A stretch of 64,000 nucleotides of DNA. Origin: Thinopyrum elongatum. Taxonomy: Eukaryota; Streptophyta; Magnoliopsida; Poales; Poaceae. Both the position numbers and the translations under genes were made by a program. The stretch spans positions 722,528,974-722,592,973 of the forward strand of contig CM022298.1 in the NCBI GenBank assembly GCA_011799875.1, given 5' to 3'. The notes beneath the pieces were generated by a model. That model did not search any database. It saw nothing but the letters and a program-made list of their open reading frames with translations, and had not been told where the DNA came from. Positions within the stretch are counted from its first letter, which is position 1. Each line of letters begins with the position of its first letter. Shown here piece after piece: positions 22,651-33,800 of this stretch.

Positions 22651-24450
22651 GTATGTCAAAAAAAAAAGTAACTTCTAGCAGTCACACAGAAACGAAACAG
22701 CGCCGCCGCCCCTGTCGTTTTGAGGTCTCACGCTTGCTGGAGGAAAGACATGTACGTGGGGGGTCGATCCTCCGCCGCCGGCGACCCGGGGCGGCCGCCC
22801 CAGCTCGCCCCAATGGTTGGCCGCCACTGCCTAATAGTACATGAGTACTTAAACCCATTTTGGCATTCCCGTCATTCAGCATAATTTTGCATCAGCCGCA
22901 GCTGTCAGCCACAACTACCAAACGAACTACATCTCGACTACAACCCTTCAGCCACAGCTAGCCGCTACAAACTGCTCCTATCCAGCCAGAGCCATTGCAC
23001 CTGCAACCGTAGAAGTTACAGCCCAAACAAACGCACCCCTTGGACTGCCATGCTGCAGATATAGAGTTTGTGTCTAGTTGGTAACATAGATCGCCGGTGG
23101 TGTGTTACCCTCCTACTAAACTGAAAAATAGCATTTTTAATGCATCAAAGAATCGCCCAGAACAAAGAATCAGTTTCATCAGGAGCTAGCATGAACGAAA
23201 GAGCACTATGATGGGTTGTAGTTTGGACTATCTTGTGCTTCTTGCTCTTCTCTCTGATTATTTGGTTGAACGGATCCCCATAATGACACCATAGCTGTCA
23301 TGTTCAAACACAACGAACCCTGTTATTTAGACTCGTCAATTTATAGTCATGTGCAATCCCCTGAATCTCTGACTGTAAGGCTCTCCTTTTCGTGTAAAGT
23401 TCAGTTGGTATACAACCTTGCTGAGTTTGCTCTGGAAACAGAAACAGTACTACATCATCCCCCAGTTGATGCAGTTCTCCGGTTGATGCAGAAACAGTAC
23501 AATCTCACGGCCACGATGGTCTCGTCGTGCTCATCAGGCCTCATCCGTGATTTTTTTTCATCTCTGCTCCATAGAGATAACTGTTATAACTTTGACGATT
23601 AATTCAGGATCTTAGTTATTATCAACTGTCAGCACATTGCCTTATGTAGTAAGTTCACTAGTGAAGTTTATTTATCTACTCTAAATGGATATGCATAAAT
23701 GTTGGAGAAATAAATTCCAGAAATAAAAATGATGCAAATCACCTAGCATTTGCACTTCGATTTCATCACATGCCCACATCAACTTTACACTCAAGGTAAA
23801 ACAGTTTTATCGCTGACATTGACATTTCGCTTTTGGTGAACCAGTATGAAAATATTACTATTTTAATAGACTAAATTAGACATTTATGAAAATGGGAGGA
23901 GACATTTTTGCTCAAAATCCTCTAATTACTGATGCATTCAAGATAGAGAAGATTTCTCATCATAATTAGTTAAGCCCAGTCCCAATGTTCTGAAAACATA
24001 AGAACTCTTGTCATGCAGATGCTGCTGTGATAATGGGAAATATTTGATACTCTTCTGAGTATAATAGTTGTGGCTCTGAAGAGTCTGAAGTGAATTGTAC
24101 ATAAAAGTTTAGCCATATTAGCTTCTGGCAGCCAAATATAGAACATATCGTTGTCGTTGTTGGGGGAAGCACAGTTTGAGAACTTTGTTGTAAGATTGCT
24201 ATTAACTTTCTGCTCTGATTCGAGTTAAACTGGGTCCTGAAGGAATTCTAAATGCTTACTATAGCTTCATGCTTGAATTGGGTATAATAAGTTTCAGAGT
24301 TCACAGATGGAGTCTAAAAGATTGACAGTTAACGTTCAGCTCTGATTCAAATTCAGAGTACAAAATTTACATAATGCATATTGTTTACATGCATGTGTGA
24401 CCCGTACAAACTGTTTATATCAATAGTACAATATTGGAAGGGTTACTCAC
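22651..24450. other. Downstream flank of mTERF, unit 2 (no gene seen)
   Basis: A GC-rich patch at about 22740-22810 (CCGCCGCCGGCGACCCGGGG) is followed by AT-rich DNA with only short ORFs. No domain is recognisable on either strand. Confidence 0.45.
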
Positions 24451-24604
24451 CTTGCAAAATTCAAAAAAGAGAAAAGTAGGAGCTTCCTGAATAGAACCCG
24501 TGCCACTGTTAGGCCATACTTGTAACTGAAGCTTCAAGGCACCAGGGCCTTCAGAATCATGTACAATACAGCAAAGCCATAGCCGCCATGTTTTGCCGCG
24601 TTTC
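24451..24604 (-). CDS. Exon-like segment with canonical splice sites, unknown gene
   Basis: On the minus strand a pyrimidine-rich stretch ending CTTCTTCCAG precedes an open frame of about 51 codons, which ends at TGCAAG|GTGAGT. The frame reads KRGKTWRLWLCCIVHDSEG, then a segment with LKLQLQVWPNSGTG, and ends APTFLFFEFCK. Donor and acceptor are intact in all three copies (10088, 24451, 62634). It lies 1.6 kb downstream of the mTERF stop on the same strand. It could be an exon of a separate gene or of a longer 3' transcript. I do not recognise the protein. Confidence 0.4.
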
Positions 24605-25278
24605 CTGGAAGAAGAAAAAAACACCTTCAACATCCACTTTCAGCACATCTTCACCTGGAAGAAATAAAGCACAATCCACATACAGCGAATCAGTACGCTC
24701 CTATTGTCCAACCACTTTTTGCTTGACGAAGAACTCCACATCTTCTGACCCTGTGGTAAGTCACTCCATCGATTGATGATCCATTCACCTCGTCTACATT
24801 TCATTAATCTTGTTTCTATAATTTCAACAAGTATCAGAGAAGGGACACACAGCTATCTTCAAATCACATCTCTTCGCTGGTAATAGCATGGACCATCTCC
24901 TTTGTCTTACTGCAAGCACACACCTGAGATCTCATTCCTTCCAACTTCTACAGCCTCACATCAGGAACAAACAAATGTGCACCATCCTCATGCAGGAACA
25001 AACAAATGTGCCCCATCAGTAATTCCTATGTTTGAAATTCTACAAGTTCCGTTACATGGCATCCCATCCAGCTTTTTTCCTTTTCCTATTCCGACTATCC
25101 AGATAGAAATTTGCAAAAGAGATGGTACATAAGATCCACTTTGCTATCCTACACAAATATGATAAGGGATAAAGACGCCCTCGCTATCTGTATGGATAGT
25201 TCTTTTATGGAATAAATAAAATTAGCTAAAACATATAGCAGGAATTAACATGGTAATGCCCACTGTTTTTTAGTTGCG

Positions 25279-25404
25279 TGACTAGTCGTCTACTAGTCGA
25301 TGAGTTGCACTGCAAGGGTCAACTCAAACACCTCGACTAGTCGATACTAGTCGCTCGACTAGTCAAGAGTCGCTACCCCAGAACGACTCGTCGACTCGAA
25401 AACC
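25279..25404. repeat. TAGTCG-rich imperfect inverted repeat, unit 2
   Basis: Six or more CTAGTCG / CGACTAG motifs in both orientations end at GACTCGAAAACC. It is probably a small DNA-transposon remnant. Confidence 0.5.
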
Positions 25405-25673
25405 TTGGTAATGCCATAACCCTTTTTAAGGTTACCATAACATAACTTTCCTTATTGTATAAAATGCCCTCTGTTTTTCAGCACCATACCATTAACATAC
25501 AATCGCCAATTTGCTTCTTCAGTAAAAACACCAGGGCGTTAGAAATATTTGTTTACGTGGTGATATACTCAACTATTCAGTTTCGAGATCAGATGCCCCT
25601 TGAAAAGTATCACCCAGAAGGTCATCCAAAAGTACAAGAGACAAATAAACGAAAAAAACTGATATACAAACTA

Positions 25674-25730
25674 CTCCCTCCGTATCAAAATATAAGACGT
25701 TTTTGCAGTTCAAATTTTGATACAGAGGAG
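25674..25730. mobile_element. 57-bp Stowaway-type MITE remnant, unit 2
   Basis: CTCCCTCCGTATCAAAATAT and TTTTGATACAGAGGAG form the ends, with TA at 25672-25673 and 25731-25732. Confidence 0.8.
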
Positions 25731-26230
25731 TACTAGTCAACAATGGCATGCTTTCACAACAGTTAATATGTTATAAACAAAGCTACTGCAGGAAGAAGGA
25801 GTATTTCAGCTTATAGAAGAACTAAAGCAAGCAAGCAACAAACTAGATCAAAACAGGATCCTCTACAGTACATCAACATTGGCGGCAAAATTGTTTCCCA
25901 CAGAAAAAGAGGTCCAAAATTTTCATCCAAAGGAAAGGTTGAAACTTCATATCATCTTCATGGCCAATATGGGAACATTCTTTCATGGAAAGATTGATTG
26001 AGGATTGCATTCAAAACTGAATTGGCCATTTCAGAACATACAAACAGAGAGTGTGCAGAAATACTACTCATTGATACTTTAAAGCATTTGCAGAATGCCC
26101 TGATCTTATACTCTCCTAGTTCCAAGACGTGTGCAATATGACACGAGGTAGGACAAGTTTATAGCAGTGCGATGCTTTCTTCTCTACTGAATGACATAAT
26201 GAACATACCAATTTTCTTATTAGTCTTGGT

Positions 26231-27378
26231 TCATGTGAAACTGAAACTAGCTGGTACCTCCCCTCTGCAAGATGTTGCATAGTGATCAGCGAGGTGCGGT
26301 GCAGCATCCTTATGAGGGCATATGAACTTCTCGACGAATACCTTCTCGCTGATCATGACTGCAGCATACTAGTCCCGGTCGTGATCTAGCAATCCATTTT
26401 CCTTGAGAAATTTGACAACGTAGTACCGGGGTCTGAGCCGGCCCTCCAAGCTGTATGTGAGTTTTGCCGGACGACAGGCAATGTATGCCGGTTCCAACCC
26501 ACCTCGGAGATGAGGAACTCGGACCTGCGGTGCAGCGATTCCTTGGTATTATTCAGCACAGTTGGAGCCTTAGACACAGCAATGCCCACCGCGGCATCCG
26601 ACCACCTGAACGTTTTCTTCAAGTGCTCCACTTTGGCGGTGATTTGCTCCTGGCTGAGGATTGCAACAACTTGTAGCGCTTTCCTGAGCATCCCAGATCC
26701 ACGGGGCACACCGATTCCTTCAGCGCACGCCACTATTGCCCGGACGCGCTCCGGGTTATTGCTGAGCATCCATGGCACACGCATGCACAGCTTGGTAATA
26801 TCGCAATCACCTAGCCCGCACTCCCGCAGGAAGGCGACATTGGGTTTGACAACCCTGTCGAGGTCGCATCCGAGGAGACTCGGGTACTTGAGTACCCGAA
26901 GAAGGTTCTCGTGGGAGCCAAATAAGGACAGGAAGTAGAGTAGCCTCGAGGCGACGGATCTACGGCGGAAGTACTGACCGGCAAGCGAGACAAGGCGTGC
27001 TATCTCAGAACGCGAGAGGCCGACGCCGGTGAGCTTGATGACGGCAGGGGCCAAGGTTGTTTCCACTCTGGCGCAGAGAAGATGCGGGTCCTTGGCAACG
27101 AGGGCGGCGACGTCGGCGCCGGAGAGGCCGAGGCCAGCGAGGAAGGCTAGGACGGCGTCGGGATTGGAAGGGGACTTGAGGTGGGAGAGCTTGGCGGAGG
27201 CCTTGAGGGCCTGGGGTCGGGTGAGGCCGCAAATGGAGACGAGGTAGTCCTCCACGGCGAAGCTAGGGTTCGGGGAGACGGCGGCGGAGATGAGGCGGCT
27301 GAGGTGGGACTGGGAGATGGGAGAGGCGGAGGGAGACAAGAGGATCTGGGAGAGGAGGCTGTGGCGAAGCCGGAGCAT
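26231..27378 (-). CDS. mTERF-family organellar transcription termination factor (best copy, with a C-terminal frameshift and stop)
   Basis: Plant mTERF proteins bind nucleic acid in mitochondria or plastids and act in transcription termination, splicing or ribosome biogenesis. The chosen ATG at 27378 sits in a strong GCCGCC-ATG-C context and begins MLRLRHSLLSQILLSPSASP, an Arg/Ser-rich, acid-free targeting-peptide-like leader. The open frame extends 44 codons further up to 27510, but that part looks like 5' UTR. Mature-like sequence then follows: SFAVEDYLVSICGLTRPQAL, LAGLGLSGADVAALVAKDPH, a segment with LLRVLKYPSLLGCDL, and KLCMRVPWMLSNNPERVRAI. These are successive helical mTERF motifs with the usual Leu/Pro spacing. 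The gene is intronless, as is common in this grass subfamily. One base is missing in the C run near 26498, so translation shifts and ends at 26386. In the proper tail frame a TAG lies at 26369-26371, and the natural TGA is at 26231-26233. The length would be about 382 residues. Whether the breaks are real or read errors is unresolved. Confidence 0.88.
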
Positions 27379-27801
27379 GGCGGCGCGGTGGAGAGGGGAG
27401 ATGGCGAGCGCGGGGAGGACAGCGCGATGGCCGGTGGTGGCGTGAATGAAGATGATTTCGCGTGGGTGGTCTGGTCTCGCGAGGAGTGCGAGCGAACGAC
27501 GCATCCGCATCTCTCAACGCATGCGTTTGTTTGTTTATTTTTTGCTTGGATCGGATGGACGGATAGATTACCAGCATGCATGCATGTATGCGTCTTTCTA
27601 CAGCACCACAAGCCGACAGAACCAAGCCTTCTCTAAATGCATGCATGGATGGATGGATTACCAGCATTTATGTAATGCATTCGGTAAGCTTATTATCCTG
27701 CCTTGACACACAACGACCTTAGTAAGCTTGTTTGATCTGTTGCTCATGAAACCAAAACTCTAAATGAAAAAGCTGAAACCACACAATATTCTTGATCAAC
27801 C

Positions 27802-27803
<2 letters not shown>

Positions 27804-27839
<36 letters not shown>
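27804..27839. repeat. (TA)n microsatellite, unit 2
   Basis: About 36 bp of TA repeats lie upstream of mTERF; the unit-1 copy is nearly twice as long. Confidence 0.95.
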
Positions 27840-27842
<3 letters not shown>

Positions 27843-28146
27843 GTCAACATGGGCAATCTATAAATGACAAGGATCAAATTATATATCTTATAAACAGCCA
27901 TCAGCACAGCAACTACAATATCTATCTATCTATCTATATCTGGGAACAACCACAAGAACACAAAAATTAGAGGTGCAACACAAGAGATAATGAGCTCATC
28001 TACTTGAGAAACTAGTACAACAGCATATATAGGAAAACTCAAATCAGGACCATGGGATCTAGCAGGACGAATGGACACCCAAGACCCAACTCCGCACAAG
28101 CACACTACATATATAATGATTGCGACCGCGTTGCTGATACAACAGG

Positions 28147-28149
28147 CGC

Positions 28150-28182
<33 letters not shown>

Positions 28183-28183
28183 A
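28147..28183. repeat. (CAA)n microsatellite
   Basis: About 12 CAA units. The unit-1 locus (13766-13801) is interrupted. Confidence 0.9.
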
Positions 28184-28518
28184 AAATTAAAAGGAAAGGG
28201 GGGCGGGTGGTCCAGGCCGCCTCCGTTTGCCATCTCTAGATGCCAACACGCCCAGGTTATGGTCATCAGCCTTCTTCATGCCGTGAGCACGATTACCATC
28301 GCCTCCCACGCCCTGTCATCAAAACTCATCATCAGGCTGATTTGCTGCTGCTTCTCATCCTCCTACTCCATCTGCCTGGAAAAAGAAAAGAGTAAGTTAG
28401 TTGAATGATAAAACTGCAAGGCATATATATGTATTCATCCATATTTATTCTAGTACAACACAGAGATGAATGGATGGATGGGTTTGACTTCAAATGATTT
28501 TTAATCATTTGACAAGTA

Positions 28519-28615
28519 CTCACTCTGTAAAGTAATATAAGATCGTTTAGATCATTACCTAGTGATCTAAACGAGGTAGTGATCTAAACGATCTTATATT
28601 ACTCTACAGAGGGAG
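28519..28615. mobile_element. Stowaway-type MITE
   Basis: It is a nearly perfect palindrome of about 97 bp. The left arm is CTCACTCTGTAAAGTAATAT and the right arm ends ATATTACTCTACAGAGGGAG, with TA on the left and CA (a mutated TA) on the right. The interior repeats GATCTAAACGA. Confidence 0.85.
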
Positions 28616-28965
28616 CACTAGTTAGCAGCATCTATAAGATTTTCCACACAAGCAAAAGTCAACCAATTCCCTCATGTCATGGTGAGCTGCACCATCAGCA
28701 GTACATGGCTCTACCTATCAAAACAATAACATACTTCTTGGACCAACATAACAACCTGAAAACAAGAGACAGCAGTCCTACCACTTGAAATCGACACCAT
28801 GGTTCACGGAGAGAATACTGGCAGTAATCAAATAAACAATACAAGGAGTTGTTTCGATTCAACAACGATGATCAAAACATGGGATTTTTTTTGGAAATAG
28901 TACTTTTTTCTGAACAAATTCAGAAAATAAGATCCAAAAATCAGATATTGCAAAACTAGTACACG

Positions 28966-29156
28966 GTCGTTCTACCGTTGGACGAAACATGACGTTTCAG
29001 TCAACCAGTGACTGAAACATGACGTGTCGTCCACCGGTTGGACGAAACATCTGTTTCGTTCTACCAAAAGCCGAATCATCTGTTTCGTTCTAACAAAGGC
29101 CGAATCATCCATGCATTCGGTAGCGAAGCCAGTTTCGTTTTCCTGGAGAACGAAAA
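28966..29156. repeat. Short interspersed direct and inverted repeats next to the MULE
   Basis: TTGGACGAAACAT occurs twice, CTGTTTCGTTCTA twice and CCGAATCATC twice, with TTTCAGTCA/TGACTGAAA in inverse order. This may be subterminal sequence of the MULE, whose left edge is then near 28966, or a separate MITE. Confidence 0.45.
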
Positions 29157-29411
29157 CTCTATTTTTTTCCCCGCCTTTTTTTTCCTGCCAAAATTATTTC
29201 CGCCATTTTCGTTGCCGCCAATATTGTTCCCGCCATTTAATTTGTCACCTTTTTCTTTGCCGCAAATATTTTTTCGCGCGGAGGACAGGAGCTCGCCAGA
29301 GAAGTACGCGTCAAAGGTATAACCTCACATTTATGTTTGTGCATTTTTACTTTAGGTTTAATGAGCTTCACTTTTTTGTGAGTGTAAAAAAAATTGTTTA
29401 GTTCATAATAT

Positions 29412-29690
29412 ATATGACGATTGTTTAATTCGTTAGATCGGTTATTTACTTTGTGGTAGTCATGTATATGTGGTAGACATATCTGTTAGTGTAAAAAAAA
29501 TTATGGGTACGTAGTGGTTGACGGGAATATGAAATTTAATTGCAGGAGACATGTCTGAAATTTTAGTTCGTTTGATCGATTGTTTGCTTAGTGGTAGTCA
29601 TGTATATGTGGCAGACATTCCGGTTATTGTATAAAAAATTATGTGGTACTTAGTGGTTGATGGGTATGAATTTTTATGGCAGGAGACATG
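29412..29690. repeat. 137-bp tandem duplication upstream of the mudrA-like ORF
   Basis: GTGGTAGTCATGTATATGTGG occurs at 29453 and 29591, and GCAGGAGACATGTCTG at 29541 and 29678. Each copy ends with a candidate 3' splice acceptor (GCAG|GAGACATG). Confidence 0.7.
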
Positions 29691-30260
29691 TCTGGATCAG
29701 TCAAATTTGTTGTTTACTATGGTCATAGTAATGTCCGATCAAACGAGAGTGGGGTTGATCTGACTGAGTTTGCATATGTGGAGTTGCAACTGACCGATCC
29801 AGAAAAAGTGAACATTAGTCAGTTGAAACACTGGTTGACAACAAATTTCTCGCTTGATCCCAATGTGTGCACCGTCAGTATTCAGTCAGTGTGGACAAAA
29901 TCCCGTACAAAAATTTTCTGGGAGTTGGTTTCGATAGATAGGACACATAAGTGGGTGACCTGGTTAGAATCCTGCAAACGCCGGAGGACTCACCCCGTTG
30001 CCTTAGTGCTCCCCATCCCCATGGAGGATCCTCTGGTACAAGGCGACGGTGGTTACGAGCCTGGTCAGGTCAGTCAGCCGATTGATGAGATGGAAGTAGC
30101 TGGGTCAAAACATATGGGTGGTACTGAACTCGAGGGTCAGTCAGATTATGGGTCACACGTTGGAGGGGACTACGATGCAGGGGAGAGTAGTCAGAACATA
30201 GGAGATCCTGATAGTGGCGAGGCTGATGGGATGAGGAAGGATCGGAAATGCAGAATCTGA
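29676..30260 (+). CDS. mudrA-like transposase, N-terminal part only
   Basis: The ORF is 194 codons. The start may be ATG 29676 or 29688, or the ORF may begin as an exon after the AG at 29678-29679. The first 110 residues resemble the conserved N-terminal domain of plant MULE transposases: VKFVVYYGH, SGVDLTEFAYVELQLTDP, ISQLKHWLTTNFSLD, KIFWELVSIDRTHKWVTWL and SCKRRRTHPVALVLP. A Gly/Asp/Glu-rich linker follows. The frame ends near 30260, while the acidic coding-like sequence continues in another frame (EEDGEGLAEDLDSEN) to about 30400. There is no DDE catalytic core or SWIM zinc finger, so this is an internally deleted transposase gene without predicted activity. Confidence 0.65.
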   Translation: MAGDMSGSVKFVVYYGHSNVRSNESGVDLTEFAYVELQLTDPEKVNISQLKHWLTTNFSLDPNVCTVSIQSVWTKSRTKIFWELVSIDRTHKWVTWLESCKRRRTHPVALVLPIPMEDPLVQGDGGYEPGQVSQPIDEMEVAGSKHMGGTELEGQSDYGSHVGGDYDAGESSQNIGDPDSGEADGMRKDRKCRI

Positions 30261-30354
30261 TGGAAGAGGAAGATGGGGAAGGATTGGCGGAGGATCTTGA
30301 TTCCGAGAACTCAAATGAAGAAGATGGTGAAGAGAACGACGCGGAGGTACCGAT

Positions 30355-30681
30355 TCAGAAAATATCGTCTTCGTCCTCGCTGTCTTGGGTCCATAAATAA
30401 GTATGTTCTGCTGCAGCATTTAGGAATGCTTCACCCTTATGTTGTTGCTTCTTCCACCTTCCTTGCAACATGAGAAGTTCTTTTCGTATCTCCTCAAAGG
30501 TCCTTGCAGGCCACCCGCACCTATTTAATGCGTGAGCCAACTCATTTAGTAAGGTGTCACTACTGAGGAGTTCGTCCCATGGAACTATCCTATTGTCTAT
30601 CTTGAAATCAAAGGCTAAGCTCAGAAGATATTTGGACATACTAGGGTGAAACGAACTACAATCGAAAGAATAACCGGACAT
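30355..30681 (-). CDS. Second MULE ORF, convergent with mudrA-like ORF, unknown function
   Basis: The ORF is 108 codons, starts about 170 bp inside the right terminal repeat, and runs towards the transposase fragment. Visible features: MSGYSFDCSSFHPSMSKYLL at the N terminus, then VPWDELLSSDTLLNELAHAL, a segment with RCGWPARTFEEIRKELLML that looks like an amphipathic helix, a basic stretch GRWKKQQHKG, and an acidic end DSEDEDDIF. It has no signal peptide or membrane segment. The arrangement recalls mudrB of maize MuDR, but I see no sequence similarity to it. It may be a coding remnant captured by the element, or a helper protein of this MULE family. Confidence 0.5.
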   Translation of the reverse strand: MSGYSFDCSSFHPSMSKYLLSLAFDFKIDNRIVPWDELLSSDTLLNELAHALNRCGWPARTFEEIRKELLMLQGRWKKQQHKGEAFLNAAAEHTYLWTQDSEDEDDIF

Positions 30682-30856
30682 CTTGACGAGACAACACTGG
30701 CCTGCTAACCCTCCTTAGTGTGGAGGGGTTTTTATAGGTTGAGAAGAGAAGATGGCGGGAAAGAAGATGGCGGGAAAGAAGATAGCGGGAGATAATGGCG
30801 GGAAAGAAAAAGGCGGGAACAATATTGGCGGTAACGAAAATGGCGGGGAAAAAAAG

Positions 30857-30870
30857 CCGGGGGTGTTACA
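30857..30870 (-). repeat. 14-bp stub of the TGTAACACC-type LTR at the MULE/Athila junction
   Basis: CCGGGGGTGTTACA is the first 14 bp (minus strand) of the LTR seen complete at 1-2015. Here MULE sequence lies directly to its left, and Athila internal DNA to its right, as at 2016. Confidence 0.6.
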
Positions 30871-33800
30871 AGACATATCAGGCATCCCCAAGCTTAATTC
30901 CTGCTCGTCCTCGAGTAGGTAAATGCTAAAAACAGAATTTTTGATGTGGAATGCTACCTAACATATTTATCCATGTAATCTTCTTTATTGTGGCATGAAT
31001 ATTCATATCCATAAGATTCAAAACAAAAGTTTAATATTGACATAAAAAATAATACTTCAAGCATACTAATAAAGCAATCATGTCTTCTCAAAATTACATG
31101 GCCAAAGAAAGTTATCCCTACAAAATCATATAGTCTGGCTATGCTCCATCTTCATCCCACAAAGTATGTAATCATGCACAACCCCGATGACAAGCCAAGC
31201 AATTGTTTCATACTTTTGATGTTCTCAAACTTTTTCAACTTTCACGCAATACATGGGCGTGAGCCATGGATATAGCACTATAGGTGGAATAGAATATGGT
31301 GATTGTGGAGAAGAAAAAAAGAAGGAGAAAGTCTCACATCAACTAGGCGTATTAACGGGATATGGAGATGCCCATCAATAGATATCAATGTGAGTGAGTA
31401 GGGATTGACATGCAACAGATGCACTAGAGCTATAAGTGTATGAAAGCTCAAAAAGAAACTAAGTGGGTGTGCATCCAATTTGCTTGCTCACGAAGACCTA
31501 GGGCACTTTGAGGAAGCCCATCATTGGAACATACAAGCCAAGTTCTATAATGAAAAATTCCCACTAGTATATGAAAGTGACAAAATAGGAGATTCTCTAT
31601 CATGAAGATCATGGTGCTACTTTGAAGCAAAAGTGTGGAAAAAAGGATAGTAACATTGTCCCTTCTCTCTTTTCTCTCATTTTTTTATTTTGGGCTCTTT
31701 GGCCTCTTTCTTCTTCTTTTTTTCTCTTTTTTTTTCGTCCGTAGTCTCATCCCAACTTGTGGGGGAGTCATAGTCTCCATCATCCTTTCCTCACATGGGA
31801 CAATGCTCTAATAATGATGATCATCACACTTTTATTTACTTTACAACTCAAGAATTACAACTCGATTCTAGAACAAAATATGACTCTATATGAATGCCTC
31901 CGGCAGTGTATCGGGATGTACAATGATCAAGAGTGACATGTATAAAAAAATATGAATGGTGGCTTTACCACAAATACAATGCCAACTACATGATCATGCA
32001 AAGCAATATGACAATGATGAAGCGTGTCATAATAAACGGAATGGTGGAAGTTGCATGGCAATATATCTCGGAATGGCTATGGAAATTCCATAATAGGTAG
32101 GTGTGGTGGCTGTTTTGAGGAAGGTATATGGTGGGTTTAATGCACCGGCGAGAATTGCGCGGTACTAGAGAGGCTAGCAATGGTGGAAGGGTGAGAGTGC
32201 GTATAATCCATGGACTCAACATTAGTCATAAGGAACTCACATACTTATTGCAAAAGTCTATTAGCTATCGAAACAAAGTACTATACCCATGCTCCTAGGG
32301 AGATAGATTGGCAGGAAAAGACCATCGATCGTCCCCGACCGCCACTCATAAGGAAGACAATAAATAAATAAATCATGCTCCAACTTCATCACATAACGGT
32401 TCACCATACGTGCATGCTACGGGAATCACAAACTTTAACACAAGTATTTCTACCAATCCACAATTACTCACTAGCATGACTCTAATATCACCATCTTTAT
32501 ATCTCAAAACAATATGCAAGGAATCAAACTTCTCATAGTATTCAATGCTCTTTATATGAAAGTTTTTATTATATCCCTCTTGGATGCCCATCATATCAGG
32601 ACTAAATTCATAACCTAAGCAAATTACCATGCTATTTTGATACTCTCAAAATAATATGAGTGAAGCATGAGAGTTCAACAATTCTATAAAATAAAGCCAC
32701 TGCCGTGCTCTAAAAAGATATAAGTGAAGCACTAGAGCAAATTGCCTAGCTCAAAAGATATAAGTGAAGCACATAGAGTATTCTAATAAATTCATGATTC
32801 ATGCGTGTCCCTCTCAAAAGGTGTGTACAGCAAGTATGATTGTGGCAAACTAAAAAGCAAAGACTCATACCGTACAAGACGCTCCAAGCAAAACACATAT
32901 CATGTGGTGAATAAAAATATAGCCTCAAGTAAATTTACCGATGGATTGAAGACGAAAGAGGGGATGCCTTCCGGGGCATCCCCAAGATTAGATGCTTGGT
33001 TTTCCTTGAATATTACCTTGGGGTGCCTTGGGCATCCCCAAGCTTAGGCTCTTGCCACTCCTTATTCCATAGTCCATCAAATCTTTACCCAAAACTTGAA
33101 AACTTCACAACACAAAACTCAACAGAAAACTCATGAGATCCGTTAGTATAAGAAAAGCAAATCACCACTTTTGGTACTGTTGTGAACTCATTCTTTATTT
33201 ATATTGGTGTAATATCTAATGTATTCCAACTTTTCCATGGTTCATACCCCCCGATACTACCCATAGATTCATCAAAATAAGCAAACAACACAGAGAAAAC
33301 AGAATCTGTAAAAAACAGAACAGTCTGTGAAGATCTAAATTAAAGCTCAAACTTATGTAACTCTAAAAATTATGAAAACTTAGGACATGAAATTTGTATA
33401 TCAATCTTGTGTAAAAAATTCAGACTCTAATCACGCTTCTGTGAATTTTCAAAATTATGCTACTGGACACAAAAGTTTCTGTTTTTCAGCAAGACCAAAT
33501 CAACTATCACCATAGACCACCCCAAAGGTCTTAGTTGGCTCAAACACTAATTAAAACACCAAAACACAATTACTACACAGGTAATAATGTGTATTTATTA
33601 AAGAACAGTAGCAAAAACAAAAAAACATAAAAATAAAATTGGGTTGCCTCCCAACAAGCGCTATTGTTTAACGCCCCTAGCTAGGCATATTGCAATAGAT
33701 CTAGATATTGTCATCTTTGGTATGCACTTCCTCAATTGCACACTTATAAACTCTAGGAGACTCTATAGTTTTATCAATAATCACACTCCAAGGCAAGAAA

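Larger units (their letters stand above)
29157..30856 (+). mobile_element. MULE (Mutator-like) with convergent ORFs, best copy
   Basis: The left terminal repeat (about 29157-29240) contains TTTTTTTCCCCGCC, CCGCCATTTTCGTTGCCGCC and AATATTGTTCCCGCC. The right one (about 30755-30855) is its inverse, with GGCGGGAACAATATTGGCGG and GAAAATGGCGGGG. The right arm lacks about 29 bp present in the left. A plus-strand mudrA-like N-terminal ORF and a minus-strand ORF point towards each other, as in maize MuDR. No clear 9-bp target duplication is visible. The transposase catalytic part is absent, so the element is non-autonomous. Confidence 0.7.

Noticed and set aside
27378..27510. 44 extra N-terminal codons for mTERF
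   Set aside because: The open frame continues upstream, but the ATG at 27378 has a much better initiation context and is followed by a targeting-peptide-like sequence as in the family.
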